A stretch of DNA of 7,511 nucleotides from Muribaculaceae bacterium (GCA_021443235.1 JABUUJ010000029.1:7313-14823), one strand, 5' to 3'; positions 1 through 6,453 are shown, counted from the stretch's first letter. Program-made: numbers and translations. Notes: a model not told the origin generated them from the letters alone.

Positions 1-25
1 TAGCCATTAGCCAATAGCCATTAGC
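1..25. repeat. Heptamer tandem repeat (TAGCCAW)3.6 at the 3' end of the lactonase gene
   Basis: The bases read TAGCCAT, TAGCCAA, TAGCCAT, TAGC: three full 7-base units and a partial fourth. The array touches the window edge and may extend further left. The lactonase stop codon (TTA at 21-23 on the plus strand, read as TAA) lies inside it. It is seen directly in the sequence; any role is unknown. Confidence 0.85.
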
Positions 26-1049
26 AAACCGCTACGATACACACCGGCTTCGGCAGCGCGATGCTGCGCCCCGTGTGCGTCAGCGTACCATCTTCGGGCG
101 AAATCCTGAAAATCTCAATGCAGTTAGAATTCATGCAGGCACACAGCAGCAGCGTGCCACACGGCGTGATAAAGAAATTGCGAGGATGCTTCTGCGTCGC
201 GTAAAACGCTGAGCGCTCCACTCTTCCGTCCTCGGCCACTGTGAAGAGTATCAACCCGTCGCCCTCATTGCGCGCCGAGCCATAGAGCCACCGCCCCGAC
301 GGGTGCAGGTGCAGGTCGCCGGCGTGTCCTTGCGCGGTTGACGCAACGATTGTCTGCTCAAGTGTTAAGGTGGTGCCGTCAAAGCCAAACACCATCACGT
401 CGTTGCTCAGCTCGTTGATGAGATACAGGTGGCGCTCGTCGCCAGCCCAGTCCATGTGCCGCGGACCGCTCCCGGCCTTCACCCGCGCGGTGTCGCGCAG
501 CGTGAGCGTGCCGTCGTCGTGCCGTTTAAAGAGGTAGATGCGGTCGCCGCCCAGGTTGCTTGCCGTGAGCCACTTGCCGCTTGGCGCGATGGCGACGTTG
601 TGCATGTGCGACGCCTCTTGGCGTGGCGACGTGCTGCGGTCGTCGAAACGGAACTCCTGCACATTGTCGCCCACGGTGCCGTCGGCGTTGATGTGCTTCA
701 CCACCACCGAGCCGCTCGTGTAGTTGGCGATATAAATCTTGTCGCCCATCACCTTCAGGTGGCACGGGTCGTCGCCTTGGTCGGCCCTCGTCGAGGTGAG
801 CCGCAGCGTGTCGCCCTCGATTTTCAGCGAGTGTACTTGCGAGTGGTTGCCGCTCTCGCTGATGGCATAGGCGCAGTCGCCCTGCACTGCCACATACGAC
901 GGGTTCTCGGCCCACGCCGTGTCGAGCACCTGCCACTCGAGCGTCTCGGTGTTGAGCGCGCACAGGTATATGCCCTTGCTGTCGCCGGCAAAGGTGTAGG
1001 TGCCCACGAGCAGCCGTAGCACCAATGCTGTGGAATATTGTGGTATCAT
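21..1049 (-). CDS. pgl: Lactonase family beta-propeller protein (YbhE-type 6-phosphogluconolactonase)
   Basis: The 342-residue protein matches the seven-bladed beta-propeller lactonase family (YbhE/Pgl type), which in characterised members hydrolyses 6-phosphogluconolactone in the oxidative pentose phosphate pathway. Family signatures seen in order: LLVGTYT near residues 14-20, NPSYVAV near 49, DPCHLKV near 95, SHMHNVAIAPSGKWL near 147-161, GSGPRHMDW near 194, NELSNDVMVF near 212, HPSGRWLYGSARNEGD near 251, and KHPRNFFITPCGTLLLCAC near 285. The length is normal for the family. There is no clear signal peptide; the first residues are slightly hydrophobic but the propeller begins at once, so a cytoplasmic location is likely. 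The start lies 2 bases after the lptB stop, with AGGAGG 7 bases upstream, which fixes this ATG and indicates co-transcription with lptB and udk. The stop lies inside a heptamer repeat. The family call is solid; the exact substrate is inferred and another sugar lactone is possible. Confidence 0.87.
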   Translation of the reverse strand: MIPQYSTALVLRLLVGTYTFAGDSKGIYLCALNTETLEWQVLDTAWAENPSYVAVQGDCAYAISESGNHSQVHSLKIEGDTLRLTSTRADQGDDPCHLKVMGDKIYIANYTSGSVVVKHINADGTVGDNVQEFRFDDRSTSPRQEASHMHNVAIAPSGKWLTASNLGGDRIYLFKRHDDGTLTLRDTARVKAGSGPRHMDWAGDERHLYLINELSNDVMVFGFDGTTLTLEQTIVASTAQGHAGDLHLHPSGRWLYGSARNEGDGLILFTVAEDGRVERSAFYATQKHPRNFFITPCGTLLLCACMNSNCIEIFRISPEDGTLTHTGRSIALPKPVCIVAVC

Positions 1050-1051
1050 GA

Positions 1052-1939
1052 TTATTCCTCCTCGCGCTTGAAGTCGAAGTTCTTGCGACGGAACACAAAG
1101 TTGTGGCCCAGATACTTGTCAAGCACAACGGGGTTCACCGCCAGCTCCTCGGGCTCGCCTTGGAACAGAATCTTGCCCTCAAAGAGCAGATAGGCGCGGT
1201 CGGTAATCGACAGCGTCTCGGGCGCGTTGTGGTCGGTGATAAGGATGCCTATGTTTTTAGATTTCAAGCTGTAAACGATGCTCTGGATGTCCTCCACCGC
1301 GATGGGGTCGACGCCCGCAAACGGCTCGTCGAGCATGATGAAGCGTGGGTTGATGGCAAGGCAACGCGCAATCTCGGTGCGGCGGCGCTCGCCACCCGAC
1401 AAGCGGTTACCCAAGTTCTTGCGCACCTTCTGCAGGCGGAATTCCGAGATGAGCTCCTCGAGCTTGTCGCGCTGATACTCGGGCGTGGTGTCGGTCATCT
1501 CGAGCACCAGGCGCAGGTTGTCCTCAACGCTCAGCGTGCGAAACACCGACGCCTCCTGCGGCAGGTAGCCTATGCCCAGCTGCGCGCGCTTGTAAACGGG
1601 CAGCGTGGTGATGTCCACGTTGTTAAGATACACCCGCCCGGCGTTGGGCGTCACCAGCCCCGTGGTCATGTAGAACGTGGTGGTCTTGCCCGCACCGTTG
1701 GGACCCAGCAACCCCACAATCTCGCCCTGACGCACGTTGATCGACACATTGTTGGCAACAACGCGCTGGCTGTATTTCTTCACGAGGTTCTCGGTGCTCA
1801 GCACCAGCGTTCCCTCCTCGCCGCTGCGCGCAAGCATAGTGGCGATGGCGTGGGTGTCGGCCTTCGAGGCGTCAATAATGCCGTCGGTACTCAATTTCTC
1901 GGCATTGCGCTTCTTTGTCCAGGGCAGGTCAAGTTTCAT
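1052..1939 (-). CDS. lptB: LPS export ABC transporter ATP-binding protein LptB, with N-terminal extension
   Basis: This is the cytoplasmic ATPase that, with LptF/LptG, powers LPS extraction from the inner membrane toward the LptC-LptA-LptD bridge. All ABC ATPase motifs are intact: Walker A GPNGAGKTT at 79-87, Q-loop PQEASVF with Gln128, signature LSGGE at 180-184, Walker B FIMLDE with Asp204-Glu205, then PFAGVDP typical of LptB, and the H-loop His237 in TDHN. After His237 the sequence is NAPETL, where I recall NVQETL or NVRETL as usual. At 295 residues it is longer than typical LptB (about 240-260): the conserved part starts near residue 46 (VLSTENLVKKY), leaving about 45 extra charged residues. 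The ATG is supported by a 4-base ATGA overlap with the udk stop; Met35 (near 1837) is an alternative. It is the middle gene of udk-lptB-lactonase. Confidence 0.95.
   Translation of the reverse strand: MKLDLPWTKKRNAEKLSTDGIIDASKADTHAIATMLARSGEEGTLVLSTENLVKKYSQRVVANNVSINVRQGEIVGLLGPNGAGKTTTFYMTTGLVTPNAGRVYLNNVDITTLPVYKRAQLGIGYLPQEASVFRTLSVEDNLRLVLEMTDTTPEYQRDKLEELISEFRLQKVRKNLGNRLSGGERRRTEIARCLAINPRFIMLDEPFAGVDPIAVEDIQSIVYSLKSKNIGILITDHNAPETLSITDRAYLLFEGKILFQGEPEELAVNPVVLDKYLGHNFVFRRKNFDFKREEE
1057..1062 (-). promoter_or_regulatory. Strong Shine-Dalgarno sequence for the lactonase gene, inside lptB
   Basis: On the minus strand the last codons of lptB read GAG GAG GAA TAA, giving AGGAGG 7 bases before the lactonase ATG. 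Bacteroidota depend little on Shine-Dalgarno pairing, so a perfect one is unusual. The Glu codons may simply produce it by chance, but together with the 2-base gap it suggests translational coupling. Confidence 0.6.
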
Positions 1940-2553
1940 TTCTGTTCGGCAAGTTTACCCTTGATATAATCGGTGATAAGGTTGATCGCCACCTCGTTGT
2001 GGCCGCCCTCGGGCACGATAATGCTGGCATAGCGCTTGGCAGGCTCAATGTGCAGCAGGTGCATGGGCTTCAGCACCTTCTGGTAGCGGTCAATCACGCT
2101 CTCGGGCGTGCGGCCACGCTCCACGCAGTCGCGCGAGATGACGCGTATCAGGCGGTCATCGCCATCGGCGTCGACAAACACCTTGATGTCCATCAAGTCG
2201 CGCAGACGCTTGTCGCTAAGCACCAGGATGCCCTCTATCACCACCACGTGATGCGGGCCCAGCGGTATCGTCTCGGCATTGCGCGAGCTCGTGATATAGC
2301 TGTAGGTGGGCATCTGTATCGTCTTGCCCTGTTTCAACTCGTGGATGTGCTTGATGAGCAAGTCCCAGTCAAACGCCGCCGGCTCGTCAAAGTTGATGTT
2401 CTGGCGCTCCTCCATCGGGATGTGGCTCGAGTCCTTGTAGTAGTTGTCCTGCGAGATAATACCCACCTGCCCAAACGGAAGGCGCTCCATAATCTTGCGC
2501 ACAACAGTCGTCTTTCCCGACCCTGTGCCGCCTGCAATGCCTATAATTATCAT
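1936..2553 (-). CDS. udk: Uridine kinase (uridine/cytidine kinase)
   Basis: The product phosphorylates uridine and cytidine to UMP and CMP in cytoplasmic pyrimidine salvage. It has 205 residues, normal for bacterial Udk. Motifs seen: P-loop GGTGSGKTT at 8-16, SQDNYYKD at 34-41 with the probable catalytic base Asp36, NFDEPAAFDWD at 54-64, PTYSYITSSR near 89, VVIEGIL near 107, and RLIRVISRDCVERGR near 133-147, the usual lid and nucleoside-site region. I chose ATG 2553 because the protein then begins MIIIGIAGGTGSGKT, the family's normal N-terminus. The frame stays open to 2754, but that adds 67 residues without similarity and spans the promoter. Its stop overlaps the lptB start (ATGA), so it heads the operon udk-lptB-lactonase. 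A promoter with a TAACTTTG box sits about 35 bases upstream. Confidence 0.96.
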   Translation of the reverse strand: MIIIGIAGGTGSGKTTVVRKIMERLPFGQVGIISQDNYYKDSSHIPMEERQNINFDEPAAFDWDLLIKHIHELKQGKTIQMPTYSYITSSRNAETIPLGPHHVVVIEGILVLSDKRLRDLMDIKVFVDADGDDRLIRVISRDCVERGRTPESVIDRYQKVLKPMHLLHIEPAKRYASIIVPEGGHNEVAINLITDYIKGKLAEQK

Positions 2554-2586
2554 ATCAACTATCGTTAAAGTTTCCTTTTCAAACCA

Positions 2587-2594
2587 CAAAGTTA
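2587..2594 (-). promoter_or_regulatory. Bacteroidota -7 box (TAACTTTG) of the udk-lptB-lactonase operon
   Basis: The minus strand reads TAACTTTG, an exact match to the Bacteroidota primary-sigma -7 consensus TAnnTTTG, 33 bases before the udk ATG. A clean -33 TTTG is not present; the best candidate is a TTG about 17 bases upstream. The core extends to TTAACTTTGTGG (2584-2595), identical to the core upstream of the MFS gene. It implies a leader of about 27 bases. Confidence 0.62.
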
Positions 2595-2619
2595 ACACTT
2601 TTCCCCCGCACCAACAGAT

Positions 2620-2627
2620 CCCCCCCC
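2620..2627 (-). repeat. Homopolymer of eight G (minus strand) upstream of the udk promoter
   Basis: Eight C run together on the plus strand, about 25 bases upstream of the TTAACTTTGTGG core on the minus strand, preceded by a short T run. It is seen directly. Such tracts can change length by slippage; an effect on the promoter is only inference. Confidence 0.6.
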
Positions 2628-2634
2628 GAAAAAC

Positions 2635-2652
2635 TTTGACTTTGACATTGAC
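2635..2652 (+). repeat. Hexamer tandem repeat (NTTGAC)3, copy 1
   Basis: The units are TTTGAC, TTTGAC and ATTGAC. The same motif recurs at 7177-7194 as ATTGAC, TTTGAC and CTTGAC, on the same strand. Both arrays are short and sit in or beside intergenic DNA. Confidence 0.7.
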
Positions 2653-2715
2653 CTCACAATAAAATAGCACAAAGAAACTCAAGAAAAATTTCCCTAAGCT
2701 TCTTCGTGCCAATAA

Positions 2716-2742
2716 ATTAATTCGTTTAATTCGCGTAATTAG
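2716..2742 (+). repeat. Degenerate 9-mer tandem repeat (nnTAATTCG)3
   Basis: Three 9-base units are visible: ATTAATTCG, TTTAATTCG and CGTAATTAG. Similar AATTCG-rich strings are familiar from intergenic DNA of Bacteroidales, as far as I recall. It lies between the cysteine-rich lipoprotein gene and the udk promoter. Confidence 0.6.
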
Positions 2743-2775
2743 TGGACAACCCACCCCTCACTGCGCAGCCTAATC

Positions 2776-2806
2776 CCCATAAATCCTAAAAATTCCCATG
2801 AGATAA
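2776..2806. repeat. 31-bp dispersed repeat, copy 1
   Basis: These 31 bases are identical to 6423-6453. The unit begins CCCATAAATCC and ends CCCATGAGATAA. This copy lies about 20 bases beyond the stop of the cysteine-rich lipoprotein gene and overlaps the T-run of its presumed terminator. An exact 31-base match 3.6 kb apart cannot be chance. Confidence 0.9.
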
Positions 2807-2824
2807 AAATTCGTGGGCACCCAC
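2805..2824 (-). terminator. Probable intrinsic terminator of the lipoprotein operon
   Basis: On the minus strand, 5 bases after the stop codon of the cysteine-rich lipoprotein gene, GTGGG pairs with CCCAC (2820-2824 with 2813-2817) around a tight 2-base loop (4-bp stem with 4-base loop is the realistic form), followed 3 bases later by five T. The stem is short, so termination may be weak. Confidence 0.45.
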
Positions 2825-2829
2825 CTTGG

Positions 2830-3798
2830 TTACATGTTGAAGAACTCGTGCATGAGGCAGCGCTTCTCCCAGCTCTTCTGGCGCGAGAAACACTCCCTCA
2901 CGCAGTCGCCATTCTCCTTCATGCAGAATGTCGCCCAGTCCCACAGCACACGCTCGCCATACCAGTACTGCTCGCCGTACTGCGGCTCGCCCAGTCCCGC
3001 CTCGCGGAAGTTGACCTGCCAGCGTGTCATGTCGCGACGGAAAATCTTGAAATAGTCGGCCGCCTGCTTGAACTCGGGCATATACTTCACGTCTCGGCTG
3101 CACAACATGCCAGGATGTGGCCAGTCCCTGAAGATCGAGGTCGTCTGCATCCGTTTGGGCGAGATATACAGGAACACCCCTGCTATGCCGTTCTTGGCCT
3201 CGCGTATGCACACCATGTTGTCGCAGCAGTGAAAGCGCAGGTCGTGCACCACCTCGCCCTCGAGAAATGGCGAGTCGCTGTTGCGGGTCCAGTTGTAGAG
3301 AATCTCGGCGCGCTTCACGGCCGACTGGCTCGAGGCAAACGTGATAGTCGCCATCAGGTTGCCCTCCTCCACGGGCTTGAAGGTGATGGTGGGCTCGTCG
3401 GTGCTCACATTGTGCACCAGGATGGGCTCGTCGGTGCTGTCGCCGCTCCACTTGTAGAAGGTCTCCACCTTGACGGGCGTATAGACGATGCTGCCGTCGG
3501 GCTTATGCTCCACCTTGCCGTCCTCGGGGATATAGGCGAGGAACTGGTCGCGGGCCTCGGTGAGGTTGTCCATGGCAAAGCTCACCACGTCTTTCTTGCT
3601 GTTGTCGAGGGGAATACCCATTATATACTGCTCCACGTTGCCGTCGTCGTCGGTCCAGAAGAAGTTGTTGAGAAAATCCTGCTCGCCGTCTTGCGAGATA
3701 AACGACTTGTAGGGCTCGTCGGGAATGTCGCCGTCGCTGTTGCAGGCGCTCAGGCTCACGATGCCTAACGCTGCCATAATATACATGAACTTTTTCAT
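2830..3798 (-). CDS. Unrecognised cysteine-rich lipoprotein
   Basis: I do not recognise the family. The 322-residue protein begins with a lipoprotein signal peptide: MKK, a hydrophobic run, and the lipobox LSAC with Cys19. The mature end reads CNSDGDIPDEP; a Ser followed by acidic residues right after Cys resembles the Bacteroidota surface-export signal, so display on the outer face of the outer membrane is plausible. An STDEP motif occurs twice, at 121-125 and 132-136. The second half holds eight more cysteines (191, 192, 197, 233, 292, 299, 303, 314) and many aromatic residues (near 274-290), suggesting a disulfide-stabilised fold. ATG 3798 is chosen over an in-frame TTG 9 bases upstream because MKKF is a standard signal start. 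It lies 49 bases downstream of the BACON lipoprotein gene on the same strand, so the two probably form one transcript. The lipoprotein call is firm, function unknown. Confidence 0.85.
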   Translation of the reverse strand: MKKFMYIMAALGIVSLSACNSDGDIPDEPYKSFISQDGEQDFLNNFFWTDDDGNVEQYIMGIPLDNSKKDVVSFAMDNLTEARDQFLAYIPEDGKVEHKPDGSIVYTPVKVETFYKWSGDSTDEPILVHNVSTDEPTITFKPVEEGNLMATITFASSQSAVKRAEILYNWTRNSDSPFLEGEVVHDLRFHCCDNMVCIREAKNGIAGVFLYISPKRMQTTSIFRDWPHPGMLCSRDVKYMPEFKQAADYFKIFRRDMTRWQVNFREAGLGEPQYGEQYWYGERVLWDWATFCMKENGDCVRECFSRQKSWEKRCLMHEFFNM

Positions 3799-3847
3799 AG
3801 TGGTCAAGAATTTAAAACGGTTAATCGCTTGTTGAGTGTCGCTCTTG

Positions 3848-6127
3848 TTAGTGGATATACTTGAAGTTTGTCACGGCGTTGAGCACGTTGACCGAGTGGG
3901 TCACAAAGTCGCCGCCCATGGGGTGGAACACTTCCACGCTCTTGTCGTTGTTGAGCTTGTCGACTGCCTTGTTGCCGTTGCACTGCGCCTGGTAGCCTAC
4001 GAGGCGGTCGCGATAGGTCTCCAGCTGGCTCTTCTTCAGGTGCACGACGTTGGGCACAAACCGGTGAGAATAGACAAACATCTTGTTGTCGCTGGTATAG
4101 ACGCGCACAATTACCGAGATGAGGATGTCGGGGATTTTGCCTTCGTCGCATCTTTCGCCATTGACGTTGTAGAGGATCTCGGGGTCGGTCATTATGCGCT
4201 TGTTGGCCACGTTTTCACATTTGTTTATCACGCCTCTCAAGCCGAAGGGCCAATCGCCCCTAAAGACGCGCTCGATTTTGCTGGTTTTCTCGGTGAGGTG
4301 GTCGGTCTGGGTGACGGGAATGTTCATGTAGTACTTCACCGGGTCGTTGTTCTTGTCGTCGTGGGCCTTGATGCTTGTGTAGGTGACGGGACCTTTGCAG
4401 ATGGGCATGCTGCGCTCAAGTGGCTTGTCATAGATGATGTTGTAGTACTCGTCGCTGTAGCCAAAGGGCTGGTCGAGCACCACGATGGGCGACGCAAACA
4501 CCTCAACCTTCGACACATTCTTAAAGAGGTTGGTGTTGACGTTGACTTTTACCGAGGTAGGGTCGAAAAACGACACCATGCGCACGTTCTCCTTGGGCTC
4601 GGTGGTGGTGTAATACTGTGTTGTGCAGCCGGGAATGGGCTCAAAGCGCACCTTCCCGTGCTCGCCCAGCATCACGTCATCGACAATGTAATAGTTGGGG
4701 GTGCTCTCAAGCGACCACACGCCTTCGCCTATGTAGGGCTTGCGGCCCACGTTGCCGTTGTCATAGGGCTGCTGGTGCACAAAGGCCTTCTTGCGCAGGC
4801 TCACCGCGGGCTGGTTGGGGGCCAAATGCTGGCTGTACTCACCGGTAATCTTCAGCTTGAGCTCGGTCTTGAGCTCAATGGTGCCGGGCTGACCTTCGCT
4901 GAAGGTGTAAGTGCCTTGGGCATCACACAAGGGGGTGAGAAGGGCCTCGGCAACCGAGAACATGCCACCGCCCCACTTGAAGGCCTCGCTGGCTGGCGTC
5001 GAGTTCTTGCTGGGGGTGAACATCTTGCACAGGTCGTTGGAGACGCTGGCCACGGTGCCAAGGACGTCGGTGACGGTCTCCAGCACGCCGCCGTTAAACG
5101 ACATGCTGGGGGCAACGGGGTCGGTAAACGTGCCCACGCTCTTGCCGTCGATGCTGCCGCTGGCGCTGAACAGGCCATGGGCAGCGGGGAAGAAGGCGAT
5201 GTCGAGCCCGGTGTCGTTGCCAAAGAAGTCGTTCGACGGCGAGTAGGCGCTCATGTCGATGTCAAACGCCTTCCAGCCCTCGGCCAGACCTTTGCCCACC
5301 TCGGTATAGGGAATAGTGAAGTTCTGGAACGTGATGCCGTCGAGGCTGGTGGTGGGCTTGTTGGTCTTGATGTTGCGGTCCACGGGAATGCCTACGGGCA
5401 GCGAGTGATAGGCATACTTGATGGCCGACGTGTTGTTGCACACGTTGTAGCGCACCATGTAGTCCGACGACACACTGGTGGCATTGGTGTAGGCATATAT
5501 GCGCAGCTTGCCCAGCCACTTGTTGTACAGGCCAAAGTAGGTGCGGTCGGGGTCGATTTTCATGCCGTTGTCGATAAACACCACCTCCCAGCCGTCGCTG
5601 GGCTTGTTCTGGAAGGTGATGCTCCTCGGTATCTGGCATGTGGTCCTGTCGGTGGTCCACGGCGTGCCCACGTTGTTCTGTGGACGGTTGCCCAGGAAGA
5701 AATCGTCCATCTCCCACCAGTGGGCGATAAACTCCTTGTCGGCCTCGGGCGACGAGCTGGGGCTGGCGCTGTCGCCGCTCTGGCACACCGTCACGCGCAC
5801 AGCCCTGCCGTTGCTCAGCGGCAACACCACGCGGCCGCTACGGTCGGCGCCGGTCTCGTTCTCCTCGGTCACTATCTTGATGGCGAGCTTATCGTTCTCC
5901 ATCCACGCATCGTCGATGCGAAACCATGTGAGCCCGTTGCCCGCCTGCTGGATAATCTCCACGGCCTCATGCAGGTCAACATACACATAGTGGTCCTCGC
6001 TCTCGCACGAGCACAAAATGTTCTTCTCGATATAGTTGCTTTCGGGCGCCAACTCGTCGGTGCAACTCTGCAGGCCCATCATCGCGATAAGCGCTGCGAT
6101 AACCAATAATAAAAACCTGGTTTTCAT
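3848..6127 (-). CDS. Large BACON-domain lipoprotein, otherwise unrecognised
   Basis: The product has 759 residues. Residues 1-22 are a lipoprotein signal peptide: MKTR, a long hydrophobic stretch, and the lipobox LQSC with Cys22, then TDELAPE. Residues about 40-118 look like a BACON domain: WFRIDDAW, then VTEENETGADRSGRVVL and RVTVCQSGDS, the usual NxTGxxRxGxVxL...VTVxQSG pattern of this Bacteroidota extracellular, often carbohydrate- or mucin-linked fold. A Ser/Pro-rich linker (119-130) follows. The remaining 630 residues are mostly beta-rich and I recognise no domain; features include WWEMDDFFLGN near 137-147, a Gly/Ser/Val segment near 350-420, and a lysine-rich end. No SusC/SusD partner or glycosidase is nearby, so a polysaccharide-utilisation role is not supported. 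It is the first gene of a two-lipoprotein operon. The ATG begins at the signal peptide. Confidence 0.86.
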   Translation of the reverse strand: MKTRFLLLVIAALIAMMGLQSCTDELAPESNYIEKNILCSCESEDHYVYVDLHEAVEIIQQAGNGLTWFRIDDAWMENDKLAIKIVTEENETGADRSGRVVLPLSNGRAVRVTVCQSGDSASPSSSPEADKEFIAHWWEMDDFFLGNRPQNNVGTPWTTDRTTCQIPRSITFQNKPSDGWEVVFIDNGMKIDPDRTYFGLYNKWLGKLRIYAYTNATSVSSDYMVRYNVCNNTSAIKYAYHSLPVGIPVDRNIKTNKPTTSLDGITFQNFTIPYTEVGKGLAEGWKAFDIDMSAYSPSNDFFGNDTGLDIAFFPAAHGLFSASGSIDGKSVGTFTDPVAPSMSFNGGVLETVTDVLGTVASVSNDLCKMFTPSKNSTPASEAFKWGGGMFSVAEALLTPLCDAQGTYTFSEGQPGTIELKTELKLKITGEYSQHLAPNQPAVSLRKKAFVHQQPYDNGNVGRKPYIGEGVWSLESTPNYYIVDDVMLGEHGKVRFEPIPGCTTQYYTTTEPKENVRMVSFFDPTSVKVNVNTNLFKNVSKVEVFASPIVVLDQPFGYSDEYYNIIYDKPLERSMPICKGPVTYTSIKAHDDKNNDPVKYYMNIPVTQTDHLTEKTSKIERVFRGDWPFGLRGVINKCENVANKRIMTDPEILYNVNGERCDEGKIPDILISVIVRVYTSDNKMFVYSHRFVPNVVHLKKSQLETYRDRLVGYQAQCNGNKAVDKLNNDKSVEVFHPMGGDFVTHSVNVLNAVTNFKYIH

Positions 6128-6155
6128 ATCCCGAAATTTTAAATGATACAGTCAT

Positions 6156-6163
6156 TAAAGTTA
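6156..6163 (-). promoter_or_regulatory. Possible -7 box (TAACTTTA) of the lipoprotein operon
   Basis: On the minus strand TTAACTTTA occurs 28 bases before the BACON lipoprotein ATG. It matches the TAACTTTG cores of the other two promoters except for the last base. No -33 TTTG is visible at the right distance, so this is tentative. Confidence 0.3.
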
Positions 6164-6198
6164 ATTTGTTTTGCCGCGACCCGCCTTCCGGCGTTAGC

Positions 6199-6234
6199 GT
6201 TTTTAACAGTGTTTTTAGCAGTATTTCTTTAGTT
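6199..6234 (+). repeat. Degenerate 12-mer tandem repeat
   Basis: GTTTTTAACAGT (6199-6210) is followed by GTTTTTAGCAGT (6211-6222), differing at one base, then a weaker third unit ATTTCTTTAGTT. It lies 70-105 bases upstream of the BACON lipoprotein start, so it could be a regulatory site or a chance low-complexity repeat. Confidence 0.55.
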
Positions 6235-6360
6235 CGCCAGCTCTATCTGAGTTCGTGCAACTTTGACCAACCCACCGCTAAAAAGTTTAATCAAACCCCA
6301 AAAAATTTTTCCCAATCTCCACATTCCTAGTCCAAATGTCGCCACCCCGCCCCCAAAAAT

Positions 6361-6375
6361 CCCATGAGATAATAA
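6361..6375. repeat. Partial copy of the dispersed repeat
   Basis: CCCATGAGATAATAA here is identical to 6443-6457, and the preceding AAAAAT run also matches apart from one missing T. It is a truncated third copy of the end of the 31-bp repeat. Confidence 0.75.
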
Positions 6376-6422
6376 TCCCAAAAAATCTGTGAGATCTGTG
6401 AGAGCCCCACACCATCGCGAAG

Positions 6423-6453
6423 CCCATAAATCCTAAAAATTCCCATGAGATAA
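6423..6453. repeat. 31-bp dispersed repeat, copy 2
   Basis: It is identical over 31 bases to 2776-2806. This copy sits upstream of the MFS promoter and runs into a T6-G5-T-G5 stretch. Confidence 0.9.

Noticed and set aside
1103..1969. Plus-strand open frames opposite lptB, udk, the lactonase and the cysteine-rich gene
   Set aside because: All are in the same mirrored register as recognised genes, start inside them and carry no family motifs.
2554..2754. 67-residue N-terminal extension of uridine kinase
   Set aside because: The added residues show no similarity to Udk, cross the TAACTTTG promoter box and the G8 tract, and precede a perfect family-type N-terminus at 2553.
3836..6109. 757-codon plus-strand open frame opposite the BACON lipoprotein gene
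   Set aside because: It is in exact reverse register with a real gene that has a signal peptide and domain; its translation is rich in Val, Ala, His and Gly with no domain, as expected for an antisense shadow of GC-rich codons.
3848..6127. Polysaccharide-utilisation locus inferred from the BACON domain
   Set aside because: No SusC, SusD, glycosidase or hybrid sensor in the window; a BACON domain alone is not enough.
6182..6193. CGCC-TTCC-GGCG hairpin followed by a T-run, read as a plus-strand terminator
   Set aside because: The stem has only 4 pairs, the T-run is 6 bases away behind other bases, and no plus-strand gene lies upstream to terminate.
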